A DNA stretch of 64,000 nucleotides, taken from positions 1 through 64,000 of the forward strand of contig DAORKG010000020.1 of NCBI GenBank assembly GCA_035439445.1, in the 5' to 3' direction. Under the pieces are notes generated by a model, which was not told where the DNA came from, did not search any database, and was given only the letters and a program-made list of their open reading frames with translations. The stretch is from UBA4416 sp035439445. GTDB lineage: Bacteria; Bacteroidota; Bacteroidia; B-17B0; Aurantibacillaceae. Each line of letters starts with the position of its first letter. Positions within the stretch are counted from its first letter, which is position 1. Made by a program: the position numbers and the translations under genes. Shown piece by piece: positions 42,401 through 51,280 of the stretch.

Positions 42401-42646
42401 AAAAGCGCTAGCATTATTAGTTAATCTTAATGTTTTCCATATCCTACCATCATAGGTTATAACACCATTTAAATTAGCAAAATACATTTTTCCAACTGTA
42501 TCCTGAACAGCATCCCAATTTTGGTCACTTCCTTTGTATACAGATGGTGAGAAATTGTTCGTATAACCATTTCCTTGTTGGGCTTGCATCGAAAACCCAC
42601 AAGTAAAGAGAAGAAAAATTAATATATATAAAAAACGTATGAACAA
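39497..42646 (-). CDS. Propeller / Y_Y_Y / SpoIIE-type sensor phosphatase
   Basis: A 1049-aa membrane protein. The start is a TTG (42644-42646): an in-frame TAA lies directly before it and the next ATG would remove most of the signal peptide (FIRFLYILIFLLFTCGFSMQ). Residues about 25-640 form a two-component-regulator-type beta-propeller (repeats such as GKMYFANLNGVITYDGR, GLFCYDLSQ); about 665-735 is the Y_Y_Y domain (LQFSYYLEGADDGFNEWEE); one membrane helix follows at about 743-765 (TFAYIVYVLLSLGAVIVFV); a coiled coil (EETIALRTKTIVEQ) leads to a SpoIIE phosphatase (about 825-1049, SGDFYWGAE, DSTGHGVPGA, DGMPDQFGG). It would sense periplasmic ligands and dephosphorylate a cytoplasmic partner. 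Confidence 0.9.
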   Translation of the reverse strand: MFIRFLYILIFLLFTCGFSMQAQQGNGYTNNFSPSVYKGSDQNWDAVQDTVGKMYFANLNGVITYDGRIWKTLRLTNNASAFSLDKDINDKIYVGGDNEFGYLTQKPSGAFDYVSLSGKLEQKDKDFTITWATYCIGNDVFFCSNEKLFYYNKKTIKSFTPEGSAFHTFFKVGKHLFIREFDKGFKVFENGQLNFIKGSEEFADKKVYAILNLEGNTYLVATRNDGVYVLYYNDKNPTKSIFVKRQSLIDNWLKENEVYCGAKIGDNKYAFGSLKGGIIITDRTLRVLSKLNSNNGLQDDAVKNIFLDSNNNLWLSLNFGIAFFENSTPITFWKKTEGIKGVVENVIQFKGSTFVATDKGLLKLNEEGSKFEETPITIECYSMAFSNDYLFVASGDGLYLFDGKNYNLILEEFTYSVFYDTLRNYLYTGTDNNLYKGTVSQGKYEIITKLEDLGAVRYIDSDKEGNVAAATANNGIFILTSNQNKIHITTTEGLPVMSENHVFTYNGNIVFSTDKGFYEWTSKNPKIVTRSVKFNPKNFSAYIASAAQIKNEIWFQSNHEGKLAPIEEMLCIAPEKDNFQITNSFLTRIQGTNAKHFFYDNNKVFIGSNQGLFCYDLSQKNNATNYRAVISVGYFGNQKDSTLIENYSQDFIVKPIEIPYKNNQLTIYPSATNYFGPELLQFSYYLEGADDGFNEWEERKVIEIPKIHEGTYTFHLKAKNILGVESKEISFSFTILPPWYRTTFAYIVYVLLSLGAVIVFVRLYTKRLKEKNVMLEETIALRTKTIVEQKHELEHKNKEIVDSINYAQRIQKSLLASDALLTKNLKNHFVFFQPKDIVSGDFYWGAELSNSQFALVTADSTGHGVPGAIMSMLNISCLNEAIEGQKLLQPRDILNYTRSKIIKHLSNDGSEQGGKDGMDCSLICFDLINNKFSYSAANNPIWIVRNNELIELKPDKMPVGKHDRDSESFNQAEFELQKNDVVYTLTDGMPDQFGGPKGKKFMYKQLKELLLSLSSLPMNEQKEKLSSEFANWKSEMEQVDDVLIIGVRV

Positions 42647-42817
42647 TTAAATACCAAATAAATAACATAGTAAATATAGAATTTATTATGATAAAAATCA
42701 CATTTTTAAACTTCGACAAAGTACTATTTTAAAGCGATTTAATTAGTTTTTAACAAGATGATTTAACATTTTAGTTCATAAAATTGACTATTTTTGTTTA
42801 AGATTAAATCACATCCT

Positions 42818-45307
42818 ATGAAAAAACATTTATTAATTATTCTAGCATTTCTATGCTCAGGTTTTTTATTCAGTCAATCTGTTCCTAACGGAGGTTTTGA
42901 AAATTGGAATACAATTACGTATGATGACCCAAATTTTTATCAAACTTCAAATATGCACGGCAACAATGGTGCACAAGGAACTGTAAATGCCGAGAAAACA
43001 AATGATGCTTGGCATGGAAATTACGCCATTAAATTAACAACAAAATTAGTAGGCAATGACACAATATTTGCCTACTTCGCAGATGGTGATCCAGGTAAAA
43101 ACCCTCCTCAAGGTGGGCATCCTTACAATCAAGCACCTACCGGTATCAGATTTCATTATAAAAGCAATATCATGGCAGGTGATTCAAGTTTAGTTCTTTT
43201 AATGTTCAAAAAGGCCGGTGTTTTAATAGGTCAATATATGTGGGCTATAAATTCTTCTCAATCTTCATACACATTATTTTCAAAAAATTTAAGTCCAGCG
43301 TTACCTACAACCCCTGATACAGTTGTAATTGGTATTGCTTCTAGTTTTCCTTTTGGCGGAAATAGAGGAACGCCAGGCACAATGATACAAATTGATAGTT
43401 TAAACTTTACAGGGGTTGCTTCTCAACCAATTGCTTTTAATGGAGATTTAGAAAACTGGCAATCAATTACAAACTCTCAAGTTGTTGGATGGAAAATCAA
43501 TGGAAATAATCAAAACTTAAATTATCGAACTACAGATAAATACAGTGGTTCTTATGCTCTTGAACTTCAAACGCAACCTCCATCGTTTGGAGGAGGAAAT
43601 GTAAGTGCAGCCTATGCAACCACAGGGCATTTCACGCAAAACGGACCACAAAAAGGTGGATTACCATTTTCTAATCAAATTGATACTTTAGTTTTTTACT
43701 ACAAATATTTACCCGCACATCCTATGGATAGCGCATTAATTAGTATATCATTCAGTGCTAATGGAATTAACATTGGTGGTCTACAAGAATTTTTAGGTGT
43801 ATCGGGCGGATATCAAATGGTACAAATCCCAATTAATATTATGTCTGTACCTGATACAATGTTAATTACCTTAGCATCCTCATCATACACTACATATCCC
43901 CTTCCTACTTATTTCATTGGATCTGATTTTAAGATTGACAACATGTATTTAAAATCACAAAAAATGCCGGTAGCTAATTTCAGTTTACCAGTATCAGGAT
44001 GTATTGGTCAAGCTATCACTTTAAATGACAACTCAGCAAATATGGTTAGTGGCTGGAACTGGATTATGCCCGGCGGAACTCCATCAAGTTCAACACTTCA
44101 AAATCCTCAGATAACTTATTCAAGTGCAGGGACAAAAACCATAACCTTATATGCAACAAACAACATTGGCGGAAGTACAAATACTAGTGCCGCCTATACA
44201 AGAACAATAGCGATTTTCCCTGTTCCAAATGTAAACTCAAACTCATCAATTATTTGCGCAGGTTCTAGTGCAACATTAATTGCAACAGGAGCTACTAATT
44301 ACACATGGTCTTCAGGGCAAACAACAAATTCAATTGTAGTTACGCCATCTGTAACATCTTTTTACACCGTAACGGGCAGCACTAATGGTTGTTCAAATTC
44401 AGCATTCTCTGCAGTAGTAGTGCCAGCTACAACTATTCCTGAAATTTGCATGGTATCTACAGATAGCCTTTTCCAAAACAACATTATCTACTGGGATAAA
44501 ACTATAACTAACAAAGTTGATAGTTTTATTATTTATAGGGAAGTAAGTTCTGGAGTGTACAAAAGAATTGGAGCGCAACCTTATGCAGCATTAAGTCGTT
44601 TTATTGACACTACAAGAAGTGTTGGCCCTGCAAATGGAGATCCTAATATCACTTCATATAGATATAAATTACAATTACGCGATAGTTGCGGTAATTATAG
44701 TGCTTTAAGTCCTTACCATAATACATTCTTCTTTAATGCTATTCCAAATACTGGTAATTTCATTTGGAACTCGTATTCTGTCGAAAATCTAACGTTAACT
44801 CCTGTAAGTACTTGCAATTTATTACGAGATAATTTAGGAACAAATACATGGACAGTTGTTGGTAATTGCGCTGGAACCCAAACTAATATTAGTGATCCTG
44901 CTTTTGCCTCATTCCCAAATGCTTTGTGGAGAATTGATGGTTTAGGATTTAACTGTAATCCAACATATAAGACTGCTGTTCAAATCAACAAATCAAAATC
45001 TAACGTAAAAAATAACTTTAATGTACCAGGCGGTTCATTCACATCTATTAATGCAAATGAATTAATATCATCTGTTAGTATAGCTCCAAACCCATCAACC
45101 ACAGATTTAACTGTTTATTTTTCGAACACCCAGAATTTAAAAACAGAATTTGTAATTACTGATTTATTAGGGAAAGTAGTATTCATAAAAGAAGTAATCG
45201 AAGGAAATAATATTACTATTTCGGTTAACAACTTAACAAATGGCATTTATTTTATTAAAATCCAACAAGGAAAAAATTCTGTAACAAAGAAATTTATTAA
45301 AGAATAA
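42818..45307 (+). CDS. Large T9SS-secreted adhesin-like protein with PKD and C-terminal fibronectin-like module
   Basis: A 829-aa secreted protein; the frame opens at a TTG at 42794 but ATG 42818 starts the signal peptide (MKKHLLIILAFLCSGFLFSQ). Residues 20-185 and 205-385 are two copies of a carbohydrate-binding-like fold (opening VPNGGFENWNTI and FNGDLENWQSI); about 390-465 is a PKD domain (GCIGQAITLNDNSANMVSGW), then an Ig-like segment (ICAGSSATLIATGATNYTW), then a fibronectin-like module (about 550-690, IIYWDKTITNKVDSFIIYRE ... SVGPANGDPNITSYRYKL) and a T9SS type A domain (SVSIAPNPSTTDLTVYF ... KFIKE). It is paralogous at its C-terminus to the gene at 45406. TATTTTTG (42789-42796) is a -7 match 21 nt upstream. 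Confidence 0.83.
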   Translation: MKKHLLIILAFLCSGFLFSQSVPNGGFENWNTITYDDPNFYQTSNMHGNNGAQGTVNAEKTNDAWHGNYAIKLTTKLVGNDTIFAYFADGDPGKNPPQGGHPYNQAPTGIRFHYKSNIMAGDSSLVLLMFKKAGVLIGQYMWAINSSQSSYTLFSKNLSPALPTTPDTVVIGIASSFPFGGNRGTPGTMIQIDSLNFTGVASQPIAFNGDLENWQSITNSQVVGWKINGNNQNLNYRTTDKYSGSYALELQTQPPSFGGGNVSAAYATTGHFTQNGPQKGGLPFSNQIDTLVFYYKYLPAHPMDSALISISFSANGINIGGLQEFLGVSGGYQMVQIPINIMSVPDTMLITLASSSYTTYPLPTYFIGSDFKIDNMYLKSQKMPVANFSLPVSGCIGQAITLNDNSANMVSGWNWIMPGGTPSSSTLQNPQITYSSAGTKTITLYATNNIGGSTNTSAAYTRTIAIFPVPNVNSNSSIICAGSSATLIATGATNYTWSSGQTTNSIVVTPSVTSFYTVTGSTNGCSNSAFSAVVVPATTIPEICMVSTDSLFQNNIIYWDKTITNKVDSFIIYREVSSGVYKRIGAQPYAALSRFIDTTRSVGPANGDPNITSYRYKLQLRDSCGNYSALSPYHNTFFFNAIPNTGNFIWNSYSVENLTLTPVSTCNLLRDNLGTNTWTVVGNCAGTQTNISDPAFASFPNALWRIDGLGFNCNPTYKTAVQINKSKSNVKNNFNVPGGSFTSINANELISSVSIAPNPSTTDLTVYFSNTQNLKTEFVITDLLGKVVFIKEVIEGNNITISVNNLTNGIYFIKIQQGKNSVTKKFIKE

Positions 45308-45318
45308 CTTATATATCT

Positions 45319-45364
45319 AAATAAACATCAATAAATGCACACTCAATTTGTTGATGTTTATTTT
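45319..45364 (+). terminator. Terminator between the two adhesin-like genes
   Basis: AAATAAACATCAA and TTGATGTTTATTTT pair perfectly around a 19-nt loop; T-rich after. Long, weak AT stem. Confidence 0.65.
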
Positions 45365-45405
45365 ATTAAATCTTATAGTTGAGTGTGATAATACAAAAAC
45401 AATCT

Positions 45406-48400
45406 ATGAAAATTTTTTTTACATTTCTTTGTCTGCTGTTTACCTTTATTGCTAACTCACAAAACTTTGTTTGGGCAAAAACATTTGGAAACGCAAACGA
45501 TGAAAGCGCAAAGGCAAACGCAACGGATGCAAGTGGAAATATTATAACTGTAGGGACATTTGTGGGAACAGTAGACTTTGATCCAAATGCAGGAATCTCA
45601 AATTTAGTATCAACTAGCGGAAGTATAGATATTTATTTGTCCAAACTTAATTCTAGTGGTAATTTAGTGTGGGCAAAAAAAATAGGAAATGCAAATTCTG
45701 AATCGGTGAATGATATAGTAGTTGATGCCAGCGGTAACTTTTTTATTACAGGCGAATACACTGGTACCGTAGATTTTGATCCAAATGCAGGCATCGTTAA
45801 TCTCACATCCTCGTCTTCTAGTAGAGATGTTTTTATAGCAAAATACGATGCTAATGGAAATATTTTGTGGGCAAAATCAATGGGCGGTGCAAATGTGGAT
45901 ATAGGACAAGAATTAGCTTTAGACGCCTCTAACAATTTATATGTTGCAGGAACTTACTCTGGAACTGTAGATTTTGATCCATCAGCATCTACACGCACGC
46001 TTACAGTATTTGGAGGTAGCGGAGATTTATTTGTCGGAAAATATGATAGTAATGGAAATTATCTTTGGGCGTGGGGCTTAGGAGGAAATGGTTCGGAAAC
46101 GGCAACCGGAATTAAATATAATTCAACAAATAGCTTTGTCTATTTAACAGGAACCTTTACAGGAACTAACACTAGCATTACTCCAAATTACGCAGGAGGA
46201 ACATTTAATAGCGCTGGTGGCAGCGATTGTTTTATCACAAGACTTGATGCTTCAACAGGAACAGGTTCTTTAACTAGAGGTGTGTTTGGAGGTACAGGTT
46301 TCGAAAACACAAATGACTTAGAGATCGATAGTAATGGTAATATTTTTATTATTGGAGATTTTGGCAGCACTATAGATGTCAACATTTTTGCTGGCGTAAA
46401 TAATCTTGCTCCTACAGGATTTACAGATGGTTTTATTTTAAAATATAATACTGCTCTTACTTTAATTTATGCCAAACAATTTGATCACCCTAACAATACA
46501 GGATCTGTATATTCAAATTCATTAAAATTAGATGGTATAAATAACATTTACATTGGTGGATATTTAAATGATGTAACTGACTTTGATCCAGATGCTGTTA
46601 CAACTTATACTTATACAACACCTGATTGGTATGACTATGACTGTTTTGTTGCAAAATTAGATCCAAATGGAAATTTTGTATGGGCAAAAAAATGGGGCGG
46701 TACCGATTTTTCTGCTATGAGTGAAGAAGTCACTTCTATCACACTTGATCCATCTGGCAACATTTACACTTGCGGAACATTTGGAGGAAGTACAGGTGCT
46801 GCCTGTGATTTTAATCCTGATGCAGGAACAAATAATGTCATTGCAGTTACAGGTGGAGTGGATGCTTTTATTCATAAACTAGGTTGCACTTTGCCCTCAA
46901 CTGTTACAACTACTTCAAATGTAACTCCAATATGCATAGGAACTAGTACTACAAAAACAATTTCTATATCATCAACCATAGAAAGTGGTGTAACATACAG
47001 CTGGGGTTTTCTTGGTTCAGCTGGCGTCTCTTTCTCTCCAAATACAGGTACAAATACATCCATTTCATATACAGCAACTTCGAGTTTCAGTATAGTAGTT
47101 ACAGCAACTAATGCATGCGGAACTACTACTACAATGGTCCAATCAATCACACCATATGCCTTACCTTCACTAACAATTACAACAGATTACCCAAGTGTTT
47201 GTGCTGGTCAACCAAACGGCTTTCACGCAACAGGTGCACAAACATATACTTGGAACCCTGGCTACATTATAAATAATATGCCTTCGGTAAACTACGGTAG
47301 CGGCATATTTACAGTTACTGCAACAGATGCCAATGGCTGCGTCAATTCAAAAACAATCAATTATACTGAGTATCCCTTACCTAATGTAACAGCAATTGCA
47401 AACCCAACAATTATATGTGCCAACAAAACAGGAACATTAACTGCAGGAGGCGCCTCAAGCTATACTTGGACAAGCGGACCAACAACACAAAACTACGTTG
47501 TTAATTCAGCAGGAATTTACACGGTTACAGGACAAGACATTAATGGTTGCGTTAACACAAAAACGGTTTCACTATCAGTAAACCCAATACCAAATGTTGT
47601 TGCAGGTTATAATTTCCCTGTTACATTCTGTAATGGATATACTGTTACTTTAATTTCAAGTGGAGCCTCAACTTATTCATGGACGGGTGGACCATCTACT
47701 TCAAACTACAATGTTTCAACAAGTGGAATATATACAGTAACAGGAACTGATGGTAATGGATGTTCAAATACTGCGACAATTCATCCAATTTTTAATCCTA
47801 ATCCAACAGTAACAATTAGTGCTCCTAAAACAGATTTTTGCCATTTTCAAGGCGGTTCAATTACAGCCTCTGGGGCTGATAATTATGCTTGGACTCCATC
47901 GCTTGTAAATGGATTTAATAATTTCTATAATTGGGGTTCAACACCAATAGTTACTACATATACAGTTAGAGGAACTTATTTTACTGGTTGTGCAGACTCC
48001 ACAACTGTTACAATTACTGTTCATCCCAATCCAACCATCACGGTTACTGGAAATTCAATAACATGTTCAGGAGCAACAAATATATTGACGGGACATGGCG
48101 GTACAACCTATACTTGGTCTCCAGGAGCAGTAGTAAGCCCAACATATGCAGCAAATGCTACAATCTTATCTACATATTCTGTTAGTGCTTACGATGCGTT
48201 TGGTTGTTTTGGAGATACAACTTTTACTTATAATACGGTTTTACCTCAAACACCTGAAATTTGTGAAGTTACGGTAGATTCACTATCACAATTTAATCAT
48301 ATCATTTGGGATAAAACAGCATATACCAATGTTGATAGTTTTATTGTATATAGAGAAGTTAGCACTAATATTTACAGAAGAATCGGAGCGCAAGATAAAA

Positions 48401-49107
48401 ATGCATTAAGTTTATTTATAGACACTGCAAGAAGTGTAGGTCCGGCAAACGGAGATCCTAACATTACATCCTATAGATATAAATTACAAATACGAGATAC
48501 ATGCGGAAATTATAGTGTAAAAAGCCCTTATCATAATACTGTTTATTTCATTACTAATACACCTGGCTTGTACTCATGGAATACATATAATATTGAATTT
48601 CAAGGAAGCACCCCTGTTTCTACATTTGATTTACTCAGAGACAATAATGGAACCGGAACATGGACCGTTGTTGGTACTGCAGCAGGAACGGCTTCCTCGT
48701 TAAATGACCCAAATTATTCAAGTTATCCAAATGCGATTTATCGTGTCTATGCAAATGGCTTTAACTGTAACCCAACTGCAAAAACAATGCAACAGGTAAA
48801 TAAATCTAAATCAAACGTTAGAAATAATTTAAATATTCCTTTAGGAATTAGCGCATTTAATTTAAATGCAGAAGTTTCAATTGCACCGAATCCGGCAAAC
48901 TCAAATATTAGCGTTTATTTCAAGTCCGATATCTCAGAAAAAACAGTTATATCTTTAACAGATATAATAGGTAAAGAAATAACTAATCAAACTATGACTG
49001 AAGGAAATAAAATGAATATTTCTTTAAATGATATAAGTTCCGGAGTTTACTTTATCAAAATTCAACAAGGAAAATATACTGCAATTAAAAAATTCATTAA
49101 AGAATAA
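45406..49107 (+). CDS. Large T9SS-secreted propeller/Ig adhesin-like protein, 1233 aa
   Basis: The frame opens at 45379; ATG 45406 begins the signal peptide (MKIFFTFLCLLFTFIANSQ). Residues 20-500 hold SBBP-type propeller repeats with a DFDPNAG loop in most of them (TVDFDPNAGISNLVS, TVDFDPNAGIVNLTS, TVDFDPSASTR, TDFDPDAVT); then about five Ig-like/PKD-type domains (GASSYTWTSGPTTQNYVV kind, about 505-940), the same fibronectin-like module as in the neighbour (about 950-1095, SVGPANGDPNITSYRYKLQI) and a T9SS type A domain (VSIAPNPANSNISVYFKSD ... IKKFIKE). A surface or secreted adhesin is the likely role; binding partners are unknown. The terminator at 45319 separates it from its paralogue. Confidence 0.84.
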   Translation: MKIFFTFLCLLFTFIANSQNFVWAKTFGNANDESAKANATDASGNIITVGTFVGTVDFDPNAGISNLVSTSGSIDIYLSKLNSSGNLVWAKKIGNANSESVNDIVVDASGNFFITGEYTGTVDFDPNAGIVNLTSSSSSRDVFIAKYDANGNILWAKSMGGANVDIGQELALDASNNLYVAGTYSGTVDFDPSASTRTLTVFGGSGDLFVGKYDSNGNYLWAWGLGGNGSETATGIKYNSTNSFVYLTGTFTGTNTSITPNYAGGTFNSAGGSDCFITRLDASTGTGSLTRGVFGGTGFENTNDLEIDSNGNIFIIGDFGSTIDVNIFAGVNNLAPTGFTDGFILKYNTALTLIYAKQFDHPNNTGSVYSNSLKLDGINNIYIGGYLNDVTDFDPDAVTTYTYTTPDWYDYDCFVAKLDPNGNFVWAKKWGGTDFSAMSEEVTSITLDPSGNIYTCGTFGGSTGAACDFNPDAGTNNVIAVTGGVDAFIHKLGCTLPSTVTTTSNVTPICIGTSTTKTISISSTIESGVTYSWGFLGSAGVSFSPNTGTNTSISYTATSSFSIVVTATNACGTTTTMVQSITPYALPSLTITTDYPSVCAGQPNGFHATGAQTYTWNPGYIINNMPSVNYGSGIFTVTATDANGCVNSKTINYTEYPLPNVTAIANPTIICANKTGTLTAGGASSYTWTSGPTTQNYVVNSAGIYTVTGQDINGCVNTKTVSLSVNPIPNVVAGYNFPVTFCNGYTVTLISSGASTYSWTGGPSTSNYNVSTSGIYTVTGTDGNGCSNTATIHPIFNPNPTVTISAPKTDFCHFQGGSITASGADNYAWTPSLVNGFNNFYNWGSTPIVTTYTVRGTYFTGCADSTTVTITVHPNPTITVTGNSITCSGATNILTGHGGTTYTWSPGAVVSPTYAANATILSTYSVSAYDAFGCFGDTTFTYNTVLPQTPEICEVTVDSLSQFNHIIWDKTAYTNVDSFIVYREVSTNIYRRIGAQDKNALSLFIDTARSVGPANGDPNITSYRYKLQIRDTCGNYSVKSPYHNTVYFITNTPGLYSWNTYNIEFQGSTPVSTFDLLRDNNGTGTWTVVGTAAGTASSLNDPNYSSYPNAIYRVYANGFNCNPTAKTMQQVNKSKSNVRNNLNIPLGISAFNLNAEVSIAPNPANSNISVYFKSDISEKTVISLTDIIGKEITNQTMTEGNKMNISLNDISSGVYFIKIQQGKYTAIKKFIKE

Positions 49108-49144
49108 TTAGTGTCACTTTTCTACTGAGTTGAATTATAGAATT

Positions 49145-49279
49145 ATGAAAATAAAAAAATATATCGTTCCGATTTTAGCGTTTTTATTAACAACATCTTT
49201 TATCTGTTCCTGCAGAACTCATAAAGATTGCAGAGGAAGAAAAAAAACAGTTAAAACAGCAATGGGTGGGTGGTTGTAG
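49145..49279 (+). CDS. Tiny lipoprotein, 44 aa
   Basis: Too short for most gene callers. ATG 49145; hydrophobic signal (YIVPILAFLLTTSFIC) with a lipobox-like SFICSC, so the cysteine would be lipidated; then a basic, mature part CRTHKDCRGRKKTVKTAMGGWL. The pattern C..R..TVKTxMGGWL looks like that of small conserved lipoproteins in Bacteroidota, recalled but not verified. It lies 37 bp after the adhesin gene and is followed by its own terminator. Confidence 0.62.
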   Translation: MKIKKYIVPILAFLLTTSFICSCRTHKDCRGRKKTVKTAMGGWL

Positions 49280-49295
49280 CATATTACACCAAAAT

Positions 49296-49330
49296 AAAAA
49301 ATCCCCAATTAATAATTGGGGATTTTTTTT
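49296..49330 (+). terminator. Terminator after the tiny lipoprotein
   Basis: AAAATCCCCAATT and AATTGGGGATTTT pair around three bases, followed by a T run. Confidence 0.88.
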
Positions 49331-49354
49331 GTGTATATAATTTATCTAGGAATA

Positions 49355-49384
49355 TTTCATGTATTATAATTATTACTAATTTTG
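49355..49384 (+). promoter_or_regulatory. Promoter of serC
   Basis: TTTC (49355-49358), 18 bp, TAATTTTG (49377-49384), 28 nt before the ATG. Confidence 0.6.
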
Positions 49385-49412
49385 AGCATTCTAAAACCTT
49401 AAAACAACCACT

Positions 49413-50486
49413 ATGTCAAAAGTTCACAATTTTAGCGCAGGTCCCGGCATCTTACCTATAGATGTTCTAAAACAAGCTTCAGATGCATGTATCAATTTCG
49501 ATAACATGAATCTGTCATTACTAGAAATTTCACATCGTAGTAAAAATTACGTGGCAGTTATGGACGAAGCTCGTGCTTTAATTAAAGAATTATTTGAAGT
49601 AGGTGATGAATACGAAGTATTATACTTGGGAGGTGGAGCTAGCACTCAGTTTGCAATGGTACCATACAACTTATTAACTGATAGTGGTTACGCAGCCTAC
49701 GTAAATACTGGAGTTTGGGCTAGTAAAGCAATTAAAGAAGCTAAGATTGTTGGTAACACAAAAGTTATTGCTTCTTCTGAAGACAAAAATTTCACATATA
49801 TACCTAAAGGGTATGAAGTACCTAAAGATGCAGATTATTTACATATTACATCTAACAATACTATTTATGGTACTCAAATGAAAAGCTTTCCAAAAAGTGA
49901 TATTCCTGTAGTTTGTGATATGAGTTCTGACTTGTTTAGCAGAAAAGTTAACGCGAAGGATTTTGCATTAATATACGCAGGTGCTCAAAAAAATATTGGT
50001 CCTGCAGGTAGCACTATGGTAATGGTAAAAAAAGACATTTTAGGAAAAACAGGCCGTAAAATGTTATCGATGTTAGATTACAACGTACATATTAAAGGTG
50101 AATCTATGTATAATACACCTCCTGTATTTCCTGTATATGTAACAATGTTAACCTTACGCTGGTTAAAGCAAAACGGTGGTATCAGCTGGATTGAAAAAAT
50201 AAATCAACAAAAAGCCGATTTATTATATGGAGAGATCGATAGAAACTCTTTATTCTATGGAACAACAGCTAAAGAAGACAGAAGTAATATGAATGTATGT
50301 TTCTTGATGAATAAACCTGAACAAGAAGCGGAATTTGATAAATTCTGGAAAGCGGCAGGAATTGATGGAATTCGTGGTCACAGAGATGTTGGCGGATACA
50401 GAGCCTCTATTTATAATGCTATGCCTATTGAAAGCGTTCAAGTGTTGGTGGATGTAATGAAGGAATTTGAAGCTAAATTTGCATAA
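49413..50486 (+). CDS. serC: Phosphoserine aminotransferase
   Basis: A 357-aa class V PLP aminotransferase that makes 3-phosphoserine from 3-phosphohydroxypyruvate (serine synthesis; also pyridoxal 5'-phosphate synthesis). Signatures: HNFSAGPGILPIDVLKQAS at the start, LYLGGGASTQFAM (about 72-84), VCDMSSDLFSR (about 168) and the PLP lysine in AGAQKNIGPAGSTM (about 194). C-terminal HRDVGGYRASIYNAMP is typical. serA is not adjacent. Confidence 0.96.
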   Translation: MSKVHNFSAGPGILPIDVLKQASDACINFDNMNLSLLEISHRSKNYVAVMDEARALIKELFEVGDEYEVLYLGGGASTQFAMVPYNLLTDSGYAAYVNTGVWASKAIKEAKIVGNTKVIASSEDKNFTYIPKGYEVPKDADYLHITSNNTIYGTQMKSFPKSDIPVVCDMSSDLFSRKVNAKDFALIYAGAQKNIGPAGSTMVMVKKDILGKTGRKMLSMLDYNVHIKGESMYNTPPVFPVYVTMLTLRWLKQNGGISWIEKINQQKADLLYGEIDRNSLFYGTTAKEDRSNMNVCFLMNKPEQEAEFDKFWKAAGIDGIRGHRDVGGYRASIYNAMPIESVQVLVDVMKEFEAKFA

Positions 50487-50507
50487 ATATTAAATTATAA
50501 AATTTTC

Positions 50508-50541
50508 ATAAAAGCCGCATTCACTTAAATGCGGCTTTTAT
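50508..50541 (+). terminator. Terminator after serC
   Basis: AAAAGCCGCATT and AATGCGGCTTTT pair around six bases. Confidence 0.8.
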
Positions 50542-50587
50542 ATTTATTAGCCATTATATTATTTTAGTTATCTTAGCAATAATAAAT

Positions 50588-51277
50588 ATGATTACTCGTT
50601 ACTTGTTTGTGAAACCTATTTTAATTTGCATACTTATATTGAGATGTTATTTTGGTGTAGCTCAAGATAAAGCACCGGAGTTACCAAAATTATCTGTGCG
50701 AGCAAATGTAGGCATTCCAAAAATCGCATCCAGCAAACAATTTCGTAATTCATTTTCTGGAGTTATAACAGCCGATGCTAATGTTAATTACAAATTATTT
50801 TCTAATTACTTTGTTGGAATTGGTTATTCTTATACTTATTACAAATGTCAAAAATATTTTAGAGATCCATTAAGAGATAATATCAATACCAATTTACAAA
50901 CACATAATGGTTACGTAAAACTAGGATATGATAAATTCTTTAGCACAAATGGTTTTGCAACATTCTCAATCAACATGGGATATAGCTCAAGTGCTTATGC
51001 AAGTATCAGATATAAAAACGACTCACTAATTGGTAAATATCCTACAACTTACACCAACGCATTTATTGAACCAATGATTGGTTTATATTTTATTGTTGAC
51101 CCTAATTTTGCCATTGGAGGTCACCTGTCATACAATTATAATTTTGCACAATTTAATCCATTATACCCACAATTTAATGAATGGGGACCTCCTGGCTATG
51201 TTAGTTTATCTAATAAATGGGATATGAGCTTAATAACATTAGGCTTCGGTTTTTACTACGGTTTTGCTAAAAAATAG
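50588..51277 (+). CDS. Outer-membrane beta-barrel protein, unassigned
   Basis: A 229-aa protein with a signal region (about 1-25, ILILRCYFGVAQ) and alternating aromatic strands typical of an eight-strand barrel (YFVGIGYSYTYYKC, FATFSINMGYSSSAYA, MSLITLGFGFYYGFAKK). The C-terminus ends in aromatic residues. It is similar in kind to PorT/OmpW-size barrels, but the family is not recognised. It ends three bases before the convergent permease gene. Confidence 0.72.
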   Translation: MITRYLFVKPILICILILRCYFGVAQDKAPELPKLSVRANVGIPKIASSKQFRNSFSGVITADANVNYKLFSNYFVGIGYSYTYYKCQKYFRDPLRDNINTNLQTHNGYVKLGYDKFFSTNGFATFSINMGYSSSAYASIRYKNDSLIGKYPTTYTNAFIEPMIGLYFIVDPNFAIGGHLSYNYNFAQFNPLYPQFNEWGPPGYVSLSNKWDMSLITLGFGFYYGFAKK

Positions 51278-51280
51278 CAA

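Noticed and set aside
45633..47150. Several minus-strand frames inside the large adhesin gene
   Set aside because: They are antisense shadows of the repeated propeller and Ig-like coding sequence.
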